Of a stretch of DNA of 47,450 bases, positions 34,261 to 46,718 are shown one piece after another. The translations under genes and the position numbers were made by a program. The stretch is from Paludibacter sp. (GTDB taxonomy: Bacteria; Bacteroidota; Bacteroidia; Bacteroidales; Paludibacteraceae), in NCBI GenBank assembly GCA_028691965.1, contig JAQUYE010000006.1:13384-60833 (forward strand), given 5' to 3'. Each line of letters starts with the position of its first letter. The first letter of the stretch is position 1. The notes under the pieces are model-generated. The model made no database searches, had not been told where the DNA came from, and saw only the letters and a list, made by a program, of their open reading frames with translations.

Positions 34261-37212
34261 TCAGTTGATCATTAGCTTCTGTTGGTAACGGCTACCATCG
34301 ACTCCTGTCATACTAAGCAGGTAAAAACCCGGCTTCAAACCTCTAATGTCAATTGTTTCTTCTCCGGATTTAGTAAGTGTGCAATTCAGCACCTGCCTGC
34401 CCGCTGTATCATAAATAGCAAGCTCACCCGTTGTTGACTTGCGCAGTGTCAACCAATCACGGGCAGGATTGGGATACGCCAGCAAAGGAAGATATTCAGT
34501 ATTCAATACAGCGGTAGCACCGGTTAACAGACGAACAATCTCGGGATAAGTAAGCGCGTAGTTAAAAAAACGCAAATCGTCAATTTTACCTTTCAGGTAC
34601 GGATCGGCTGAAAACTGTGACTTTCCAATATAATTCTGCGTGATAGCTCCCAACTCATAGGGACGGAGGGTGAAATTAGTGTTCTTAGCAGTATTAACCC
34701 CGTTAACATACAGGGTCAGTGTATTATTACCAAGTGTAAGGACCAGGAAGGTCCATCCTCCGGTAGCCGGTCGGCGTGTGGTAGTCACTTTTTGTACAAC
34801 ACCCTTCACATTCATTTCAAACACCATCGCACTCCCGTTGTTCGGGGTCAGCATCATATAATTATTGGTACCACTACCAAAATCAAAGATACGCGACCAC
34901 ACCGATAATTCATCGGGATTTACCCAGCAGCTGACAGAGAAATTGCTTAACTTGTTAAGAAACCCTACCGGTAGCAGGGCGTAATCATTTATACCATCCA
35001 ATTGAAGAGCATTTCCGTATTTACCGGCATCAAATCCGGCTCCCCCAAACAATTCCGCATCCAACTTATACTCATTGGCATCGGCACTTACTGTGGCGGC
35101 AGATGATTCATCAAAGGGGTACCAGGGAAGCTGTGAAGTTGGCTCTTTCACCTCCACTTCGATAATTCCGGTCGATTGTACAGCACCAAGTAAATCATAC
35201 GCTTTGGCTTCCAGCCTGTACGTTCCGGCCGACAGATTTTTTAATTGATAATCGATGGTAGAGGTCTTAAGTGTATACACCAAACTGGTATTGAGGTAAA
35301 GTTCGACCTTTTCAATCTCTCCGTCGATATCAAAGGAACCAGCCTTAACGGTTATATTAGCAGGAGCTATATACTCTATCTCACCCGCTACAGGAGAAGT
35401 CATCGTTATAACCGGTTTAATATTTACCTGCGTTAATTCGGTATTTGAAAATACAGCAGTAGTAGTCATATCCTTATCGGAACTGGTTGCGGCAAAACCA
35501 ACCAGCAAGTCGCGACTAAGTGCTAACTCTACACTTCCCGCCTCAGTCCATTCTATTCCGTCGTTGGAAGTATATGCCTGAAAGTTATTTTCAACTCTCG
35601 TCATTTTTAACCATAAGGGGAAAGAACCTGTTGTTGTTTTTTCCTGTATTACTGTAACAGTTTCACCTTTATTTTCACGTTTACTGACTACCAGTTCGTT
35701 GGATGCATTTATACTCAGCATCACAAAGGGAGATTCCTGAGAAGCGTTTTCGCGAAACATGATCCCGGCCAAAGAGTTTGCATTTGTTGCTTCTAAAGAA
35801 TCAATCCGCGTAACGAAGACACCCTCATCAATAAGTCGCTGATAGACAAAATGAAAGTGATCTGCCTGACCGGTTATTCCACTTCCCGTAGCGTTGATCC
35901 TTATCACATCGTCAGAAAGACTGGTAGTTCCGTAATGTGCCTGCTTTACAATAGTGCGGGGCATTACGTCCATAGCTTCCCACGGCAAAACAGCAGTCCC
36001 GGAATCGGTGCGGAAAGTGAGCGTTGCTACGGCAGGATGATCATATGTATCAGGGTGAGCCGATAAAGCAGGGACATGAATGGAAGGTTGCTGTTGAAGA
36101 ATCTCGTACATACTTTGCACCTTCTCGCCTTCGTTGCGGCGACGCGCATAATGATTATAAATCATCTCCCAACCCGATCCGTATTTACCTCTTACCGCAC
36201 TACTAAGTTGTGGCTCTGTATAAGCAGTACAGTTTGACCCCATCAGGCGGGTATAACTTGTATAGGGAAGGTCGTTGTATTTGCCCTGCCCGTTTTCCAT
36301 AATATTATAGCGCGCTACATATTCGGCACCTTTCCGGTAACGACTGTCGTCATACCCGTAGAAGTCGACCCCCTGATTCCAGGCAATCTCACAGAAAACG
36401 CCGTACAGCATTAATCCGCCCATGGTATGTCCCTGATCACGTCCACTTTCTTCCCATTGTCCCCAGACAGGCGAATGAATATAATTTACTGCACGGTTGA
36501 TATTCCCGGTACCACTTCCACTCTTTGCATAGTTCAGGGCTTTTTCAAAACCATCACGATAATCACAAAGAATTGAAATCGCAATCATGGCATTCATATT
36601 ACAGGCATCCCAGTTAAGTCGATAGTTGGTTGCGCAGGCATCGTTGTGAGGGGCTCCCCAATTATTTCCTATAATAAAACGCTCGTTCATAGGATAATAA
36701 AAAACATTCATCATATACTCTTTGAACTGTTCCAGCTTAAATGCCGGATAATCGCGCATCAGTTCGGCGGCATTGGCAAACTGATAACCGTTCAAACCGG
36801 CCGCCAGGTAACGATCGGCATTGCCGGAAACTGATTTATTGACGGATGCCCAGGCATTCAGGATTTGTGCAGCCTTATCTCCATGAGCAGTTGATCCGGT
36901 GATGTTATATATAAGAGCATGAGCATAAGCAGCTGCCACATCACGATACATCAGTCCGATATTGTCGCCAGCGCCACCTCGGATAACTACTTCAACAGCC
37001 CTTGGGTTCCAGCCGAGTTGCGCTTCGGGACTGTTACGCAGATTATTCCATGCTGTATACCAGGGTTCAGCCTTTTCAGCTACTTTCTGCCTCATTCGGG
37101 CCAAATCAGATGCTTTGTGCAATACACCCGGATGTATAAATCCCTGCGCCGTGAATGTAACTGAAACAAGAAGGCTAACAAGGAGAAGGAGGCTCCGTCG
37201 AAAAGTGGTCAT
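34261..37212 (-). CDS. Large T9SS-exported alginate-lyase-like protein with Big_9, LamG and sorting domains
   Basis: 983 residues from the ATG at 37212 (MTTFRRSLLLLVSLLVSVTFTAQG signal); a promoter element at 37241-37248 excludes the start at 37251. Domain order: an alginate-lyase-like alpha/alpha toroid (about 25-370; HPGVLHKASDLARMRQ, LAAGLNGYQFANAAELMRD, WEESGRDQGHTMGGLMLYGVFCEIAWNQG), a beta-sandwich (about 400-595), an Ig-like Big_9-type repeat (about 600-690; MTSPVAGEIEYIAPANITVKA), a concanavalin/LamG domain (about 700-895) and a T9SS type A sorting domain (from about 905; YPNPARDWLTLRKS, LKPGFYLLSM). The lyase-like part probably cleaves an uronate-containing polysaccharide such as glucuronan (PL38-like) or alginate; LamG may bind glycan. 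Surface location is expected. Confidence 0.85.
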   Translation of the reverse strand: MTTFRRSLLLLVSLLVSVTFTAQGFIHPGVLHKASDLARMRQKVAEKAEPWYTAWNNLRNSPEAQLGWNPRAVEVVIRGGAGDNIGLMYRDVAAAYAHALIYNITGSTAHGDKAAQILNAWASVNKSVSGNADRYLAAGLNGYQFANAAELMRDYPAFKLEQFKEYMMNVFYYPMNERFIIGNNWGAPHNDACATNYRLNWDACNMNAMIAISILCDYRDGFEKALNYAKSGSGTGNINRAVNYIHSPVWGQWEESGRDQGHTMGGLMLYGVFCEIAWNQGVDFYGYDDSRYRKGAEYVARYNIMENGQGKYNDLPYTSYTRLMGSNCTAYTEPQLSSAVRGKYGSGWEMIYNHYARRRNEGEKVQSMYEILQQQPSIHVPALSAHPDTYDHPAVATLTFRTDSGTAVLPWEAMDVMPRTIVKQAHYGTTSLSDDVIRINATGSGITGQADHFHFVYQRLIDEGVFVTRIDSLEATNANSLAGIMFRENASQESPFVMLSINASNELVVSKRENKGETVTVIQEKTTTGSFPLWLKMTRVENNFQAYTSNDGIEWTEAGSVELALSRDLLVGFAATSSDKDMTTTAVFSNTELTQVNIKPVITMTSPVAGEIEYIAPANITVKAGSFDIDGEIEKVELYLNTSLVYTLKTSTIDYQLKNLSAGTYRLEAKAYDLLGAVQSTGIIEVEVKEPTSQLPWYPFDESSAATVSADANEYKLDAELFGGAGFDAGKYGNALQLDGINDYALLPVGFLNKLSNFSVSCWVNPDELSVWSRIFDFGSGTNNYMMLTPNNGSAMVFEMNVKGVVQKVTTTRRPATGGWTFLVLTLGNNTLTLYVNGVNTAKNTNFTLRPYELGAITQNYIGKSQFSADPYLKGKIDDLRFFNYALTYPEIVRLLTGATAVLNTEYLPLLAYPNPARDWLTLRKSTTGELAIYDTAGRQVLNCTLTKSGEETIDIRGLKPGFYLLSMTGVDGSRYQQKLMIN

Positions 37213-37240
37213 TTCGTATTGATATAAAAAGATTAACACA

Positions 37241-37248
37241 CAAACATA
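37241..37248 (-). promoter_or_regulatory. -7 promoter element for the T9SS lyase-like gene
   Basis: The minus strand reads TATGTTTG (TAnnTTTG), 28 bases before the ATG at 37212. Confidence 0.55.
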
Positions 37249-37407
37249 CAAAAAAAACGCCTGAACACGAAGGTAACGCTATAAAGAAAATCATCATTTA
37301 TGTGTTTTCGCTTTTGTACAAGCTGTGTAGTTATTACTTTTCAATCGTTTGCAATCGCTTTGTTTTGCTTTTTAGCTTCATACTGACAGGGTACCTTCTA
37401 AAAAAAT

Positions 37408-37415
37408 TACTTTTG
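37408..37415 (+). promoter_or_regulatory. -7 promoter element for GH97
   Basis: TACTTTTG fits TAnnTTTG and lies 28 bases before the GH97 ATG at 37444. The rest of the 37249-37443 divergent intergenic stretch is AT-rich without further motifs I recognise. Confidence 0.6.
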
Positions 37416-37437
37416 TAAACGCCAATGTAAAGCATAA

Positions 37438-39552
<2,115 letters not shown>

Positions 39553-39599
39553 AAAGCAAACGGGCAGTAGAGTAAACACTCTTACTGCCCGTTTGCTTT
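39553..39599 (+). terminator. Terminator after GH97
   Basis: The 5' arm AAAGCAAACGGGCAGTA-GAGT (39553-39573) pairs with 39578-39599 around a 4-base loop AAAC, with one bulged base, giving a stem of about 21 bp that starts right after the GH97 stop codon. The flanking A-run and T-run in the stem suggest it works in both directions. Confidence 0.9.
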
Positions 39600-39657
39600 G
39601 ATTACAAAAACCATTTTTCACCGTCTACCTCATGGATGTACATTTAACTATACAGGT

Positions 39658-42246
39658 ATGAAACGTTTTTTTTCGACAGTCGTGGTACTACTGGCTGCCA
39701 GTGGTCTTTTTGCACAACACCATTCTGTTGCCGGCTTTTTTCCATTGGAGGATAGCGGTCGACAGATTTATAATTTCAATCCCGGCTGGCGTTTTATGCC
39801 TGGCGATGTTTCCGGTGCTGAGACTACCGGGTTCGACGATAGTAACTGGGAGTTTGTAAACCTGCCTCATTCGGTGGCCTTAGTTCCGGCAGAAGCCAGT
39901 GGGGGTCGTAACTACCAGGGTATTGCCTGGTATCGTAAACGATTTGTAGTACCTGTCGATGCAAGTTCAAAGGATATATCCCTCCATTTTGAAGCCATTA
40001 TGGGAAAGCAAAAATTCTTCCTGAATGGTAAATTGGTAAAGGAACACCGGGGAGGATATTTACCGGTAACCATCAACCTTACTGATCTTGGGCTGGAAGC
40101 TGGCGACAGCTGCCTGATAGCCGTTATGGCCGACAACAGTAATGACAAGAGCTACCCTCCCGGCAAGCCGCAATACACGCTCGACTTCTCCTATCATGGT
40201 GGTATTTACCGTGATGCCTGGATGATTGTTAAAAACCAGACTGCTATTACTGATGCCCTGGAAGCCGATAAGGTTGCCGGTGGCGGTGTGTTTATACACT
40301 ATGATGAGATAAGTCGTGAAAAAGCACGCTTGTTTGTTGATACTGAGGTAAAAAATAACAATTCCCGCTCAGGCCGGTTTACACTTGAAACCATCATAAA
40401 GGATCCAAACGGGAAAGTTATTGCCCGCATGAACAAGGCCGTGCGACTGGCTGCCGGTACAGAACAAACAGTACGTCAACAGACCGTAGTTCACTCTCCC
40501 CTGCTTTGGACACCCGAAACGCCTTCACTCTATACTGTGGAAATCAGACTAAAGGAGGGACGAAAGGCTATTGATGGAGGCATGATACGTACCGGTATTC
40601 GCAAAGCAGAGTTCCGTGGCAAGGACGGATTCTACCTGAACGGAAAACCCTACAAACAATTAATCGGCGGCAACCGTCATCAGGATTTTGCACTGATTGG
40701 CAATGCTATGCCCAACTCACAGCAATGGCGTGATGCAAAACGCCTTAAGGAAGCCGGCTTTAATATTATCCGCACCGCCCACTACCCGATGGACCCCTCC
40801 TTTATGGAAGCATGCGATGAACTCGGTCTTTTTGTAATAGTAGCTACTCCGGGTTGGCAATACTGGAATAAAGATCCTGAATTTGCTGAACTTGTTCACC
40901 GCAACACCCGCAACATCATCCGCCGCGACCGCAATCACACTTCTGTCCTGATGTGGGAGCCTATTCTGAATGAAACACGCTTTCCGCTAGAATTCTCGAT
41001 GAAGGCATTGCAAATTACCAAGGAAGAATTCCCATACCCGGGAGCCCCTGTTGCCGCTGCCGATATGCACTCAGAGGGTGTTTCGGAGCATTACGGAGTA
41101 GTTTACGGATGGTATTACGACCTGGGCAAGGTTAATCAGAGCTTATTCACCCGGGAGTTTGGCGAAAACGTTGACGACTGGTACGCACATAATGCCAACA
41201 ATCGTTCTGCCCGCCACTGGGGTGAAAAACCCATGAAGGTAGCAGCACTTTCGCTGGCCGAAACCTATAGTCAGCTTTTCCCCGAAGGACGTCAGTTCAT
41301 CGGCGGAGCACACTGGCATCCTTTTGATCATCAACGTGGCTACCATCCCGACCCTTACTGGGGCGGTATGTTTGATGCGTTCCGTCAGCCTAAATACGCC
41401 TATTACTTCTTTAAAAGTCAGACCGACCCCCGTGTAGAGATACCTTCTGTTGATGGCGGACCGATGCTTTTCATCCTTAATGAGATGACCCCTTTCTCCG
41501 ATGCTGATGTGGTTGTATTTACGAATTGTGATTCAGTACGTCTCACCCTGAATGAAGGCCAAAAGATTATAACTAAAGCAGTCGTTAAGGAACCGAATAA
41601 AATGTCGGCACCCCCGCTCGTATTTGAAAATATCTTTGACTTTTGGGAAATGAGGGAAGTGACCTATGGTCAGAAAAAACCGGACATGGTAAGCATCAGG
41701 GCTGAAGGATACCTCGATGGTAAAATCGTTTGCACAGAAATACGAAAGCCCTCTCGTCGTTCCACAAAGATTCGCCTGAGTATCGATCGTCACGGTCGTG
41801 ACCTTGTAGCCGACGGATCAGATATTATGGTAGTGGTTGCTGAAATCACAGATGATAATGGAAATGTACGTCGAATGGCAAAAGAGAATATCTTATTCAC
41901 AGTCGAAGGCGAAGGGGTTGTTGTTGGCGACGAGACTATTGGTGCCAATCCGCGTGCCGTCGAGTTCGGTTCGGCCCCTGTACTGATCCGCTCAACCCTT
42001 AAGCCGGGGAAAATTAAAGTTAAAGCAAGGGTACTTCATGAAGGAACCCATGCTCCTACTCCTGCTGAGATTGAATTCAACTCAGTTGCATCCGATTTCA
42101 TGTTCAACTACACGGAAACGAGCGCCACTAACGCCCTAAGAATTCAACATCAAAAGCAACAATCCTCCCAACTAACAGAGGAAGAAAAAAGGCGTTTATT
42201 GCAAGAGGTGGAAGTCCAGCAGACCGAATTTGGTATCCCAAAATAA
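39658..42246 (+). CDS. Secreted glycoside hydrolase family 2
   Basis: 862 residues from the ATG at 39658 (MKRFFSTVVVLLAASGLFAQ signal peptide); in-frame codons upstream overlap the terminator and are not coding. GH2 architecture: sugar-binding jelly roll (about 25-200; NPGWRFMPGD, LPHSVALVPAEASGGRNYQG, GIAWYRKRFVVP), Ig-like (215-315), TIM barrel (320-600) and C-terminal DUF4982-like and beta domains. Probable acid/base Glu439 in EPILNETRFP and nucleophile Glu500 in FTREFGENV. Beta-galactosidase or beta-glucuronidase activity is likely; specificity cannot be read. A weak TACATTTA element (39639-39646) may be its promoter. The end (about 820-862) is a Gln/Glu-rich, perhaps coiled-coil tail. 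Confidence 0.88.
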   Translation: MKRFFSTVVVLLAASGLFAQHHSVAGFFPLEDSGRQIYNFNPGWRFMPGDVSGAETTGFDDSNWEFVNLPHSVALVPAEASGGRNYQGIAWYRKRFVVPVDASSKDISLHFEAIMGKQKFFLNGKLVKEHRGGYLPVTINLTDLGLEAGDSCLIAVMADNSNDKSYPPGKPQYTLDFSYHGGIYRDAWMIVKNQTAITDALEADKVAGGGVFIHYDEISREKARLFVDTEVKNNNSRSGRFTLETIIKDPNGKVIARMNKAVRLAAGTEQTVRQQTVVHSPLLWTPETPSLYTVEIRLKEGRKAIDGGMIRTGIRKAEFRGKDGFYLNGKPYKQLIGGNRHQDFALIGNAMPNSQQWRDAKRLKEAGFNIIRTAHYPMDPSFMEACDELGLFVIVATPGWQYWNKDPEFAELVHRNTRNIIRRDRNHTSVLMWEPILNETRFPLEFSMKALQITKEEFPYPGAPVAAADMHSEGVSEHYGVVYGWYYDLGKVNQSLFTREFGENVDDWYAHNANNRSARHWGEKPMKVAALSLAETYSQLFPEGRQFIGGAHWHPFDHQRGYHPDPYWGGMFDAFRQPKYAYYFFKSQTDPRVEIPSVDGGPMLFILNEMTPFSDADVVVFTNCDSVRLTLNEGQKIITKAVVKEPNKMSAPPLVFENIFDFWEMREVTYGQKKPDMVSIRAEGYLDGKIVCTEIRKPSRRSTKIRLSIDRHGRDLVADGSDIMVVVAEITDDNGNVRRMAKENILFTVEGEGVVVGDETIGANPRAVEFGSAPVLIRSTLKPGKIKVKARVLHEGTHAPTPAEIEFNSVASDFMFNYTETSATNALRIQHQKQQSSQLTEEEKRRLLQEVEVQQTEFGIPK

Positions 42247-42249
42247 TGT

Positions 42250-42257
42250 TACCTTTG
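42250..42257 (+). promoter_or_regulatory. -7 promoter element for the HTCS regulator
   Basis: TACCTTTG fits TAnnTTTG and lies in the 36-base gap between the GH2 stop and the HTCS ATG (25 bases before it), implying the regulator is transcribed on its own. Confidence 0.6.
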
Positions 42258-42282
42258 TAGCTTATACAGAAATATTACCAGC

Positions 42283-45200
42283 ATGTTCCAAAGAAAAAAC
42301 AGACATCACAGAATCGGTTGGGTAATCCTGCTAACCATGGTCAGCACACAACTTAGTGCGCTAAAAAACATGATTGTACAGGAATACACGACCGAAAACG
42401 GCCTTCTTCACAATACGGTGTATTGTACCATGAAAGATGCCGATGGGTTTGTATGGCTGGGAACCTGGTACGGGTTGAACAGCTTTGATGCTGTAAAATT
42501 CAAACCTTACAATACACGGGGAGATTTCAACACCGACATACCGCCGCACAAGCTTCAGAACATCATGGAAGCACCCGACGGCAATCTGTGGATCAAAACT
42601 ATCGACCATAAGCTATACTTGTTTGATAAAAAGAACGAATTGTTTTTTGATGTTTTCACTACCATCCGTCAAAAGTATACGGTAAGCTCACGTATCATTA
42701 AAATTCAGCTGGCTGAAAACGGCGATTTGCTGATGCTTACCAAAAACAAAGACTTACTACAGGGACATTCAGCCGGCAAAGGGAAGATTGATGTCGAACT
42801 GCTTTACGACTCCAAAAGCACCAGGGAAAACAAACTTACAAACAACCTGCTGGTCGAGAATCAGCATTATATCAACTGGATCGGTATTGATTATAAAATA
42901 ATCTCGCTGCGAAAGGCTGATTTATTAAAGGATAAACCTGCCGATTACCTGATCCGGAAAATCAGCCGGCAGCAACCACAGGTGTACACTGCAGCTCATG
43001 ACGATCATCACCTCTTATGGCTGGGTACTGAAGAAGGAGTAGTGTACCGTGTTAATGTACACAACGGTTCCATTTCCCGGTGGGAACAGTTTAAAGGCAA
43101 AGGAAGCATTGAAAATCTGATCGTCGCAGGAGATCAGACGATAGCTGTGAGTGTAAAGGGAAAAGGAATCTATCTCTTGGACGAAACCACGGGGAGCTAC
43201 ACACTGGCAGCACCACTTTCAGCAAGTCAGAGTGTGACTAACTCATTCATCGACGGATACGAAAAGCTCTGGGTTATTCTCAACGAAAAGGACGTGTTGT
43301 ATTATGACCCCTTCAATAATTATCAAAAATTAATTACACTACCGGAGGGGAAAGTAAACAGAAACCTCAAGTGTGTAGATGGCAAAGAAGAAGGAATGTT
43401 CTTTCTGACTACAGGTGGTGATATCTACACAATTGATCGTAATACTCTTGAAGCTTATAATCTGAATCAACACCCCGACCTGAACGGTAGGGATGAACGT
43501 CCGTTATTTCTGGACCTGATGTTCGACAATGACCAGATCCTATGGCTTTCCACAACATCCAGCGGCGTCTTCCGGATTAATTTCCCCAAAGCTCAGTTCC
43601 AACTAACACAACTACCTACCGGAAACGGCACTGAGGATGCTGATAAGGCAATGAAAGCAATGTTTCAGGCCAGTAACGGTGAAATATGGGTAGGATCACG
43701 TAACGGAGAAGTGTTCCGGATGAATAAGGAGGGTGAGCTGAAACAAACTTTCTCAACCGACAACTACTACATCGGAAATGTGTATCACATTATGGAAGAC
43801 CATTTGGGGAATCTCTGGTTTTCCACCAAAGGCAGCGGGCTGGTAAAGGCCGTTAAAGACAGTAAATCACGCCTTGGATACAGCTTCACACGTTTCATGT
43901 ATTCCGACAACGATCCCGGATCGCTAAGTAGTAATGACATCTATTATACAATTGAAGATAGTAGAAAGCGAATTTGGGTTGCATCTTTTGGGGGAGGACT
44001 GAACCTGCTTACTGAGGAAAACAATCGGGTGTACTTCCGGAACAAGTATAACAGCTTCCATCACTACCCAAAACTGGGTTTGTATATGGAAGTCCGTAAT
44101 CTTGCAGAAGATGAAACCGGGCGTATCTGGATGGGTACCAGTGATGGTTTATTGTCGTTCGACGGGGATTTCACCAGTCCTGATAAAATCGCATTTGAAA
44201 TTTACCGCAACGATGGTAACAAGATCAATGTCTTTGATAATGATGTGTATGTATTGTACAAAGATGCCGATAATCGTATCTGGATGAGTGTATTTGGAGG
44301 AGGACTTTACAAACTACTTTCGTACGACAAAGCCAACAAGCAACCTGTTATCCAATCGTATGGTGTTAACGAAGGGTTAAAAAGCGATGTAATTCTTTCC
44401 ATTACAGAAGATAATAACAACGGACTTTGGCTTACCACCGAAAATGCTATTACACGGTTTGATAAAAGCAGTGAAAGCTTCCGGAATTTCGACCGTTACG
44501 ACGGTCTGCAGCCCGTGCAAATGGAGGAAGAAAGTGCCCTGCAGCTTGAGTCGGGCATCTTGTGGTTTGGCAACCGAAAGGGCATCATCAGCTTTGACCC
44601 ACAGTCGATAAGTACCTATCAGTCGGTTTACAAGACCTATATTGTTGATTTTTGGGTTTCCAATCAGGAACTTAAAAATGTGGGTGAAGAACCTATCCTT
44701 CGTTCTTCCATCAGTTACGCTAAATCAATTCGATTGAAACACAACCAATCCAGTTTTGCTATCGAATTTGCAGCATTGAACTTTTACAATCCTAACAGGG
44801 TATCCTATAAATATATTCTCGAAGGTTACGAGGATGAATGGCATTTCAATGCGCGTAACCGCATTGCCTCCTATCCGAATGTTCCTCCCGGCGAATACAA
44901 CTTTCGCGTTGTTGCTATTGACGAAGCCAACAAAGAACTGGAATCATCCACTTCGCTTAAGATTATCGTACTACCCCCCTGGTGGTTTACCTGGTGGGCT
45001 AAAACTATTTATCTGATACTGATACTGGTGGCACTCTACTTTATATTACGTGCTTCCTATCTGTACATCAGGATGCGTAACGAAATGTACGTTGAACAGC
45101 GCGTTTCGGAACTTAAAATTCGTTTCTTCACCAATATCTCTCATGAACTACGTACTCCATTGACGCTGATAATGGGTCCGATTCAGGAACTGAGACAAAA

Positions 45201-46704
45201 ACAGCAACTTAACGAAAAGGGACAACACTATGTTACCATGATCGAAAAGAATGCCCGCCAGATGCTCCAACTGGTAAATCAGATCCTTGACTTTAGGAAA
45301 ATTCAAAACGGGAAGATGGTACTGCATGTCTCACAAAGCGATGTAAACGAACTGGTGCGAGGACTTCATTCCGAATTTTCGGTAATGTCGGAAGAGAATG
45401 AAATCAGCTTCCTTTATCAAACCATGGATGAAAGTCCGGATGTGTGGATCGACAAGGAGAAAATGGAAACGGTAGTGCGTAACCTCTTGTCGAATGCATT
45501 TAAATTTACAAAAGCGGGAGGAAGTATCTATTTATCGTGCGGACTTACCCCCGATCGTAAACATTGCTTTATAAGGGTAGAAGATACCGGTGTGGGTATT
45601 CCTCAAAATAAAGTTATAGAGATCTTTGAACGTTTCTTCCAGGATGAGAATGCTCTGAGCGCTCAATACCCGGGTACGGGAATCGGTCTGGCACTGGCCA
45701 AAGAAATTGTGACGCTGCATCATGGTACTATCCACGCCGAAAGTACTAAGGATAAAGGATCGGTATTTACAGTGGAATTACAGATTGGTCGCGCTCATTT
45801 TGAAGAAGGTGAAGTTAACTTCTACGTTACCGACACCCATGCTGAAAACAAGGAGATTACGAAGGAAGATCAACAGGAAGAAGAAAAGGCAAAAAGCTCA
45901 AAACCCGCCTTACCCACGCTGCTTGTTGTCGAAGATAACAAGGACCTGCGGGATCTGTTACATCTACAACTGGATGGTCAGTTCAATATCTTCACGGCAG
46001 CAAATGGTGTAGAGGGACTCAGAAAGGTAAATCTCTATCAACCGGATATAATCATTACCGACCAGATGATGCCGGAGATGACAGGAACGGAAATGATTTA
46101 CTCGATACGAAATGATTTCCAGATCAGCCACATTCCTATCATCATGCTTACTGCGAAAACCGACGATGAATCGAAAATTGAAGCTATTCACATGGGTGCC
46201 AATGTGTATATTACCAAACCCTTCAATATCGACTACCTCGTTGCTTGTATTGAGCAATTACTAAGCGACCGGAAAGTGTTCCGGGAAAAGATATGGAAAC
46301 AGGAACAACCTCTTGCAATTGTTAGTCCGACTCAGAACGAAAGTTACGAGAAGTTTCTACAGGAAAAAGACTTTCAATTCCTTGAAAAAATACACCAGGT
46401 TATCGAAGAGAATCTCGATAACAGTGATTTCAATATCGACTCCATCGCCGACACGCTGGGTATCAGCCGTTCTGCATTCTATAAAAAATTAAAGAGTCTC
46501 ACTGGTCTGGCACCTGTGGACATGATAAAGGATTACAGACTTCAGAAATCACTCGAGCTGTTGCAGAATACCGATCTGAGTATTTCAGAAATAGCCTTTT
46601 CGGTAGGCTTCCGGGAAGCAGGATATTTCGGAAAGTGTTTCCGCAAAAAGTATAATCAGACTCCTTCGGATTATATTAGTAACCATCGTAAAAAAACGCC
46701 CTGA
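42283..46704 (+). CDS. Hybrid two-component system sensor-regulator (HTCS)
   Basis: 1473 residues in one chain. The N-terminal signal/anchor (about 1-26) leads into a periplasmic sensor of two propellers made of Reg_prop repeats (DADGFVWLGTWYGLNSFD, DHLGNLWFSTKGSGLVK, DADNRIWMSVFGGGLYKL and others), then a Y_Y_Y domain (about 800-895; YKYILEGYEDEWHFNARN), one transmembrane segment (about 905-925), HisKA with His954 (NISHELRTPLTLIMGP), HATPase (EDTGVGIPQNKV, GTGIGLALAKEIV), a receiver with Asp1260 (IIITDQMMPEMTG) and an AraC-type HTH (about 1375-1470; SIADTLGISRSAFYKKLKSLTGLAP). HTCS proteins bind a breakdown oligosaccharide in the periplasm and switch on the neighbouring PUL. The beta-helix gene starts 14 bases after its stop. 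Confidence 0.97.
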   Translation: MFQRKNRHHRIGWVILLTMVSTQLSALKNMIVQEYTTENGLLHNTVYCTMKDADGFVWLGTWYGLNSFDAVKFKPYNTRGDFNTDIPPHKLQNIMEAPDGNLWIKTIDHKLYLFDKKNELFFDVFTTIRQKYTVSSRIIKIQLAENGDLLMLTKNKDLLQGHSAGKGKIDVELLYDSKSTRENKLTNNLLVENQHYINWIGIDYKIISLRKADLLKDKPADYLIRKISRQQPQVYTAAHDDHHLLWLGTEEGVVYRVNVHNGSISRWEQFKGKGSIENLIVAGDQTIAVSVKGKGIYLLDETTGSYTLAAPLSASQSVTNSFIDGYEKLWVILNEKDVLYYDPFNNYQKLITLPEGKVNRNLKCVDGKEEGMFFLTTGGDIYTIDRNTLEAYNLNQHPDLNGRDERPLFLDLMFDNDQILWLSTTSSGVFRINFPKAQFQLTQLPTGNGTEDADKAMKAMFQASNGEIWVGSRNGEVFRMNKEGELKQTFSTDNYYIGNVYHIMEDHLGNLWFSTKGSGLVKAVKDSKSRLGYSFTRFMYSDNDPGSLSSNDIYYTIEDSRKRIWVASFGGGLNLLTEENNRVYFRNKYNSFHHYPKLGLYMEVRNLAEDETGRIWMGTSDGLLSFDGDFTSPDKIAFEIYRNDGNKINVFDNDVYVLYKDADNRIWMSVFGGGLYKLLSYDKANKQPVIQSYGVNEGLKSDVILSITEDNNNGLWLTTENAITRFDKSSESFRNFDRYDGLQPVQMEEESALQLESGILWFGNRKGIISFDPQSISTYQSVYKTYIVDFWVSNQELKNVGEEPILRSSISYAKSIRLKHNQSSFAIEFAALNFYNPNRVSYKYILEGYEDEWHFNARNRIASYPNVPPGEYNFRVVAIDEANKELESSTSLKIIVLPPWWFTWWAKTIYLILILVALYFILRASYLYIRMRNEMYVEQRVSELKIRFFTNISHELRTPLTLIMGPIQELRQKQQLNEKGQHYVTMIEKNARQMLQLVNQILDFRKIQNGKMVLHVSQSDVNELVRGLHSEFSVMSEENEISFLYQTMDESPDVWIDKEKMETVVRNLLSNAFKFTKAGGSIYLSCGLTPDRKHCFIRVEDTGVGIPQNKVIEIFERFFQDENALSAQYPGTGIGLALAKEIVTLHHGTIHAESTKDKGSVFTVELQIGRAHFEEGEVNFYVTDTHAENKEITKEDQQEEEKAKSSKPALPTLLVVEDNKDLRDLLHLQLDGQFNIFTAANGVEGLRKVNLYQPDIIITDQMMPEMTGTEMIYSIRNDFQISHIPIIMLTAKTDDESKIEAIHMGANVYITKPFNIDYLVACIEQLLSDRKVFREKIWKQEQPLAIVSPTQNESYEKFLQEKDFQFLEKIHQVIEENLDNSDFNIDSIADTLGISRSAFYKKLKSLTGLAPVDMIKDYRLQKSLELLQNTDLSISEIAFSVGFREAGYFGKCFRKKYNQTPSDYISNHRKKTP

Positions 46705-46718
46705 CAAGATCAATTCTA

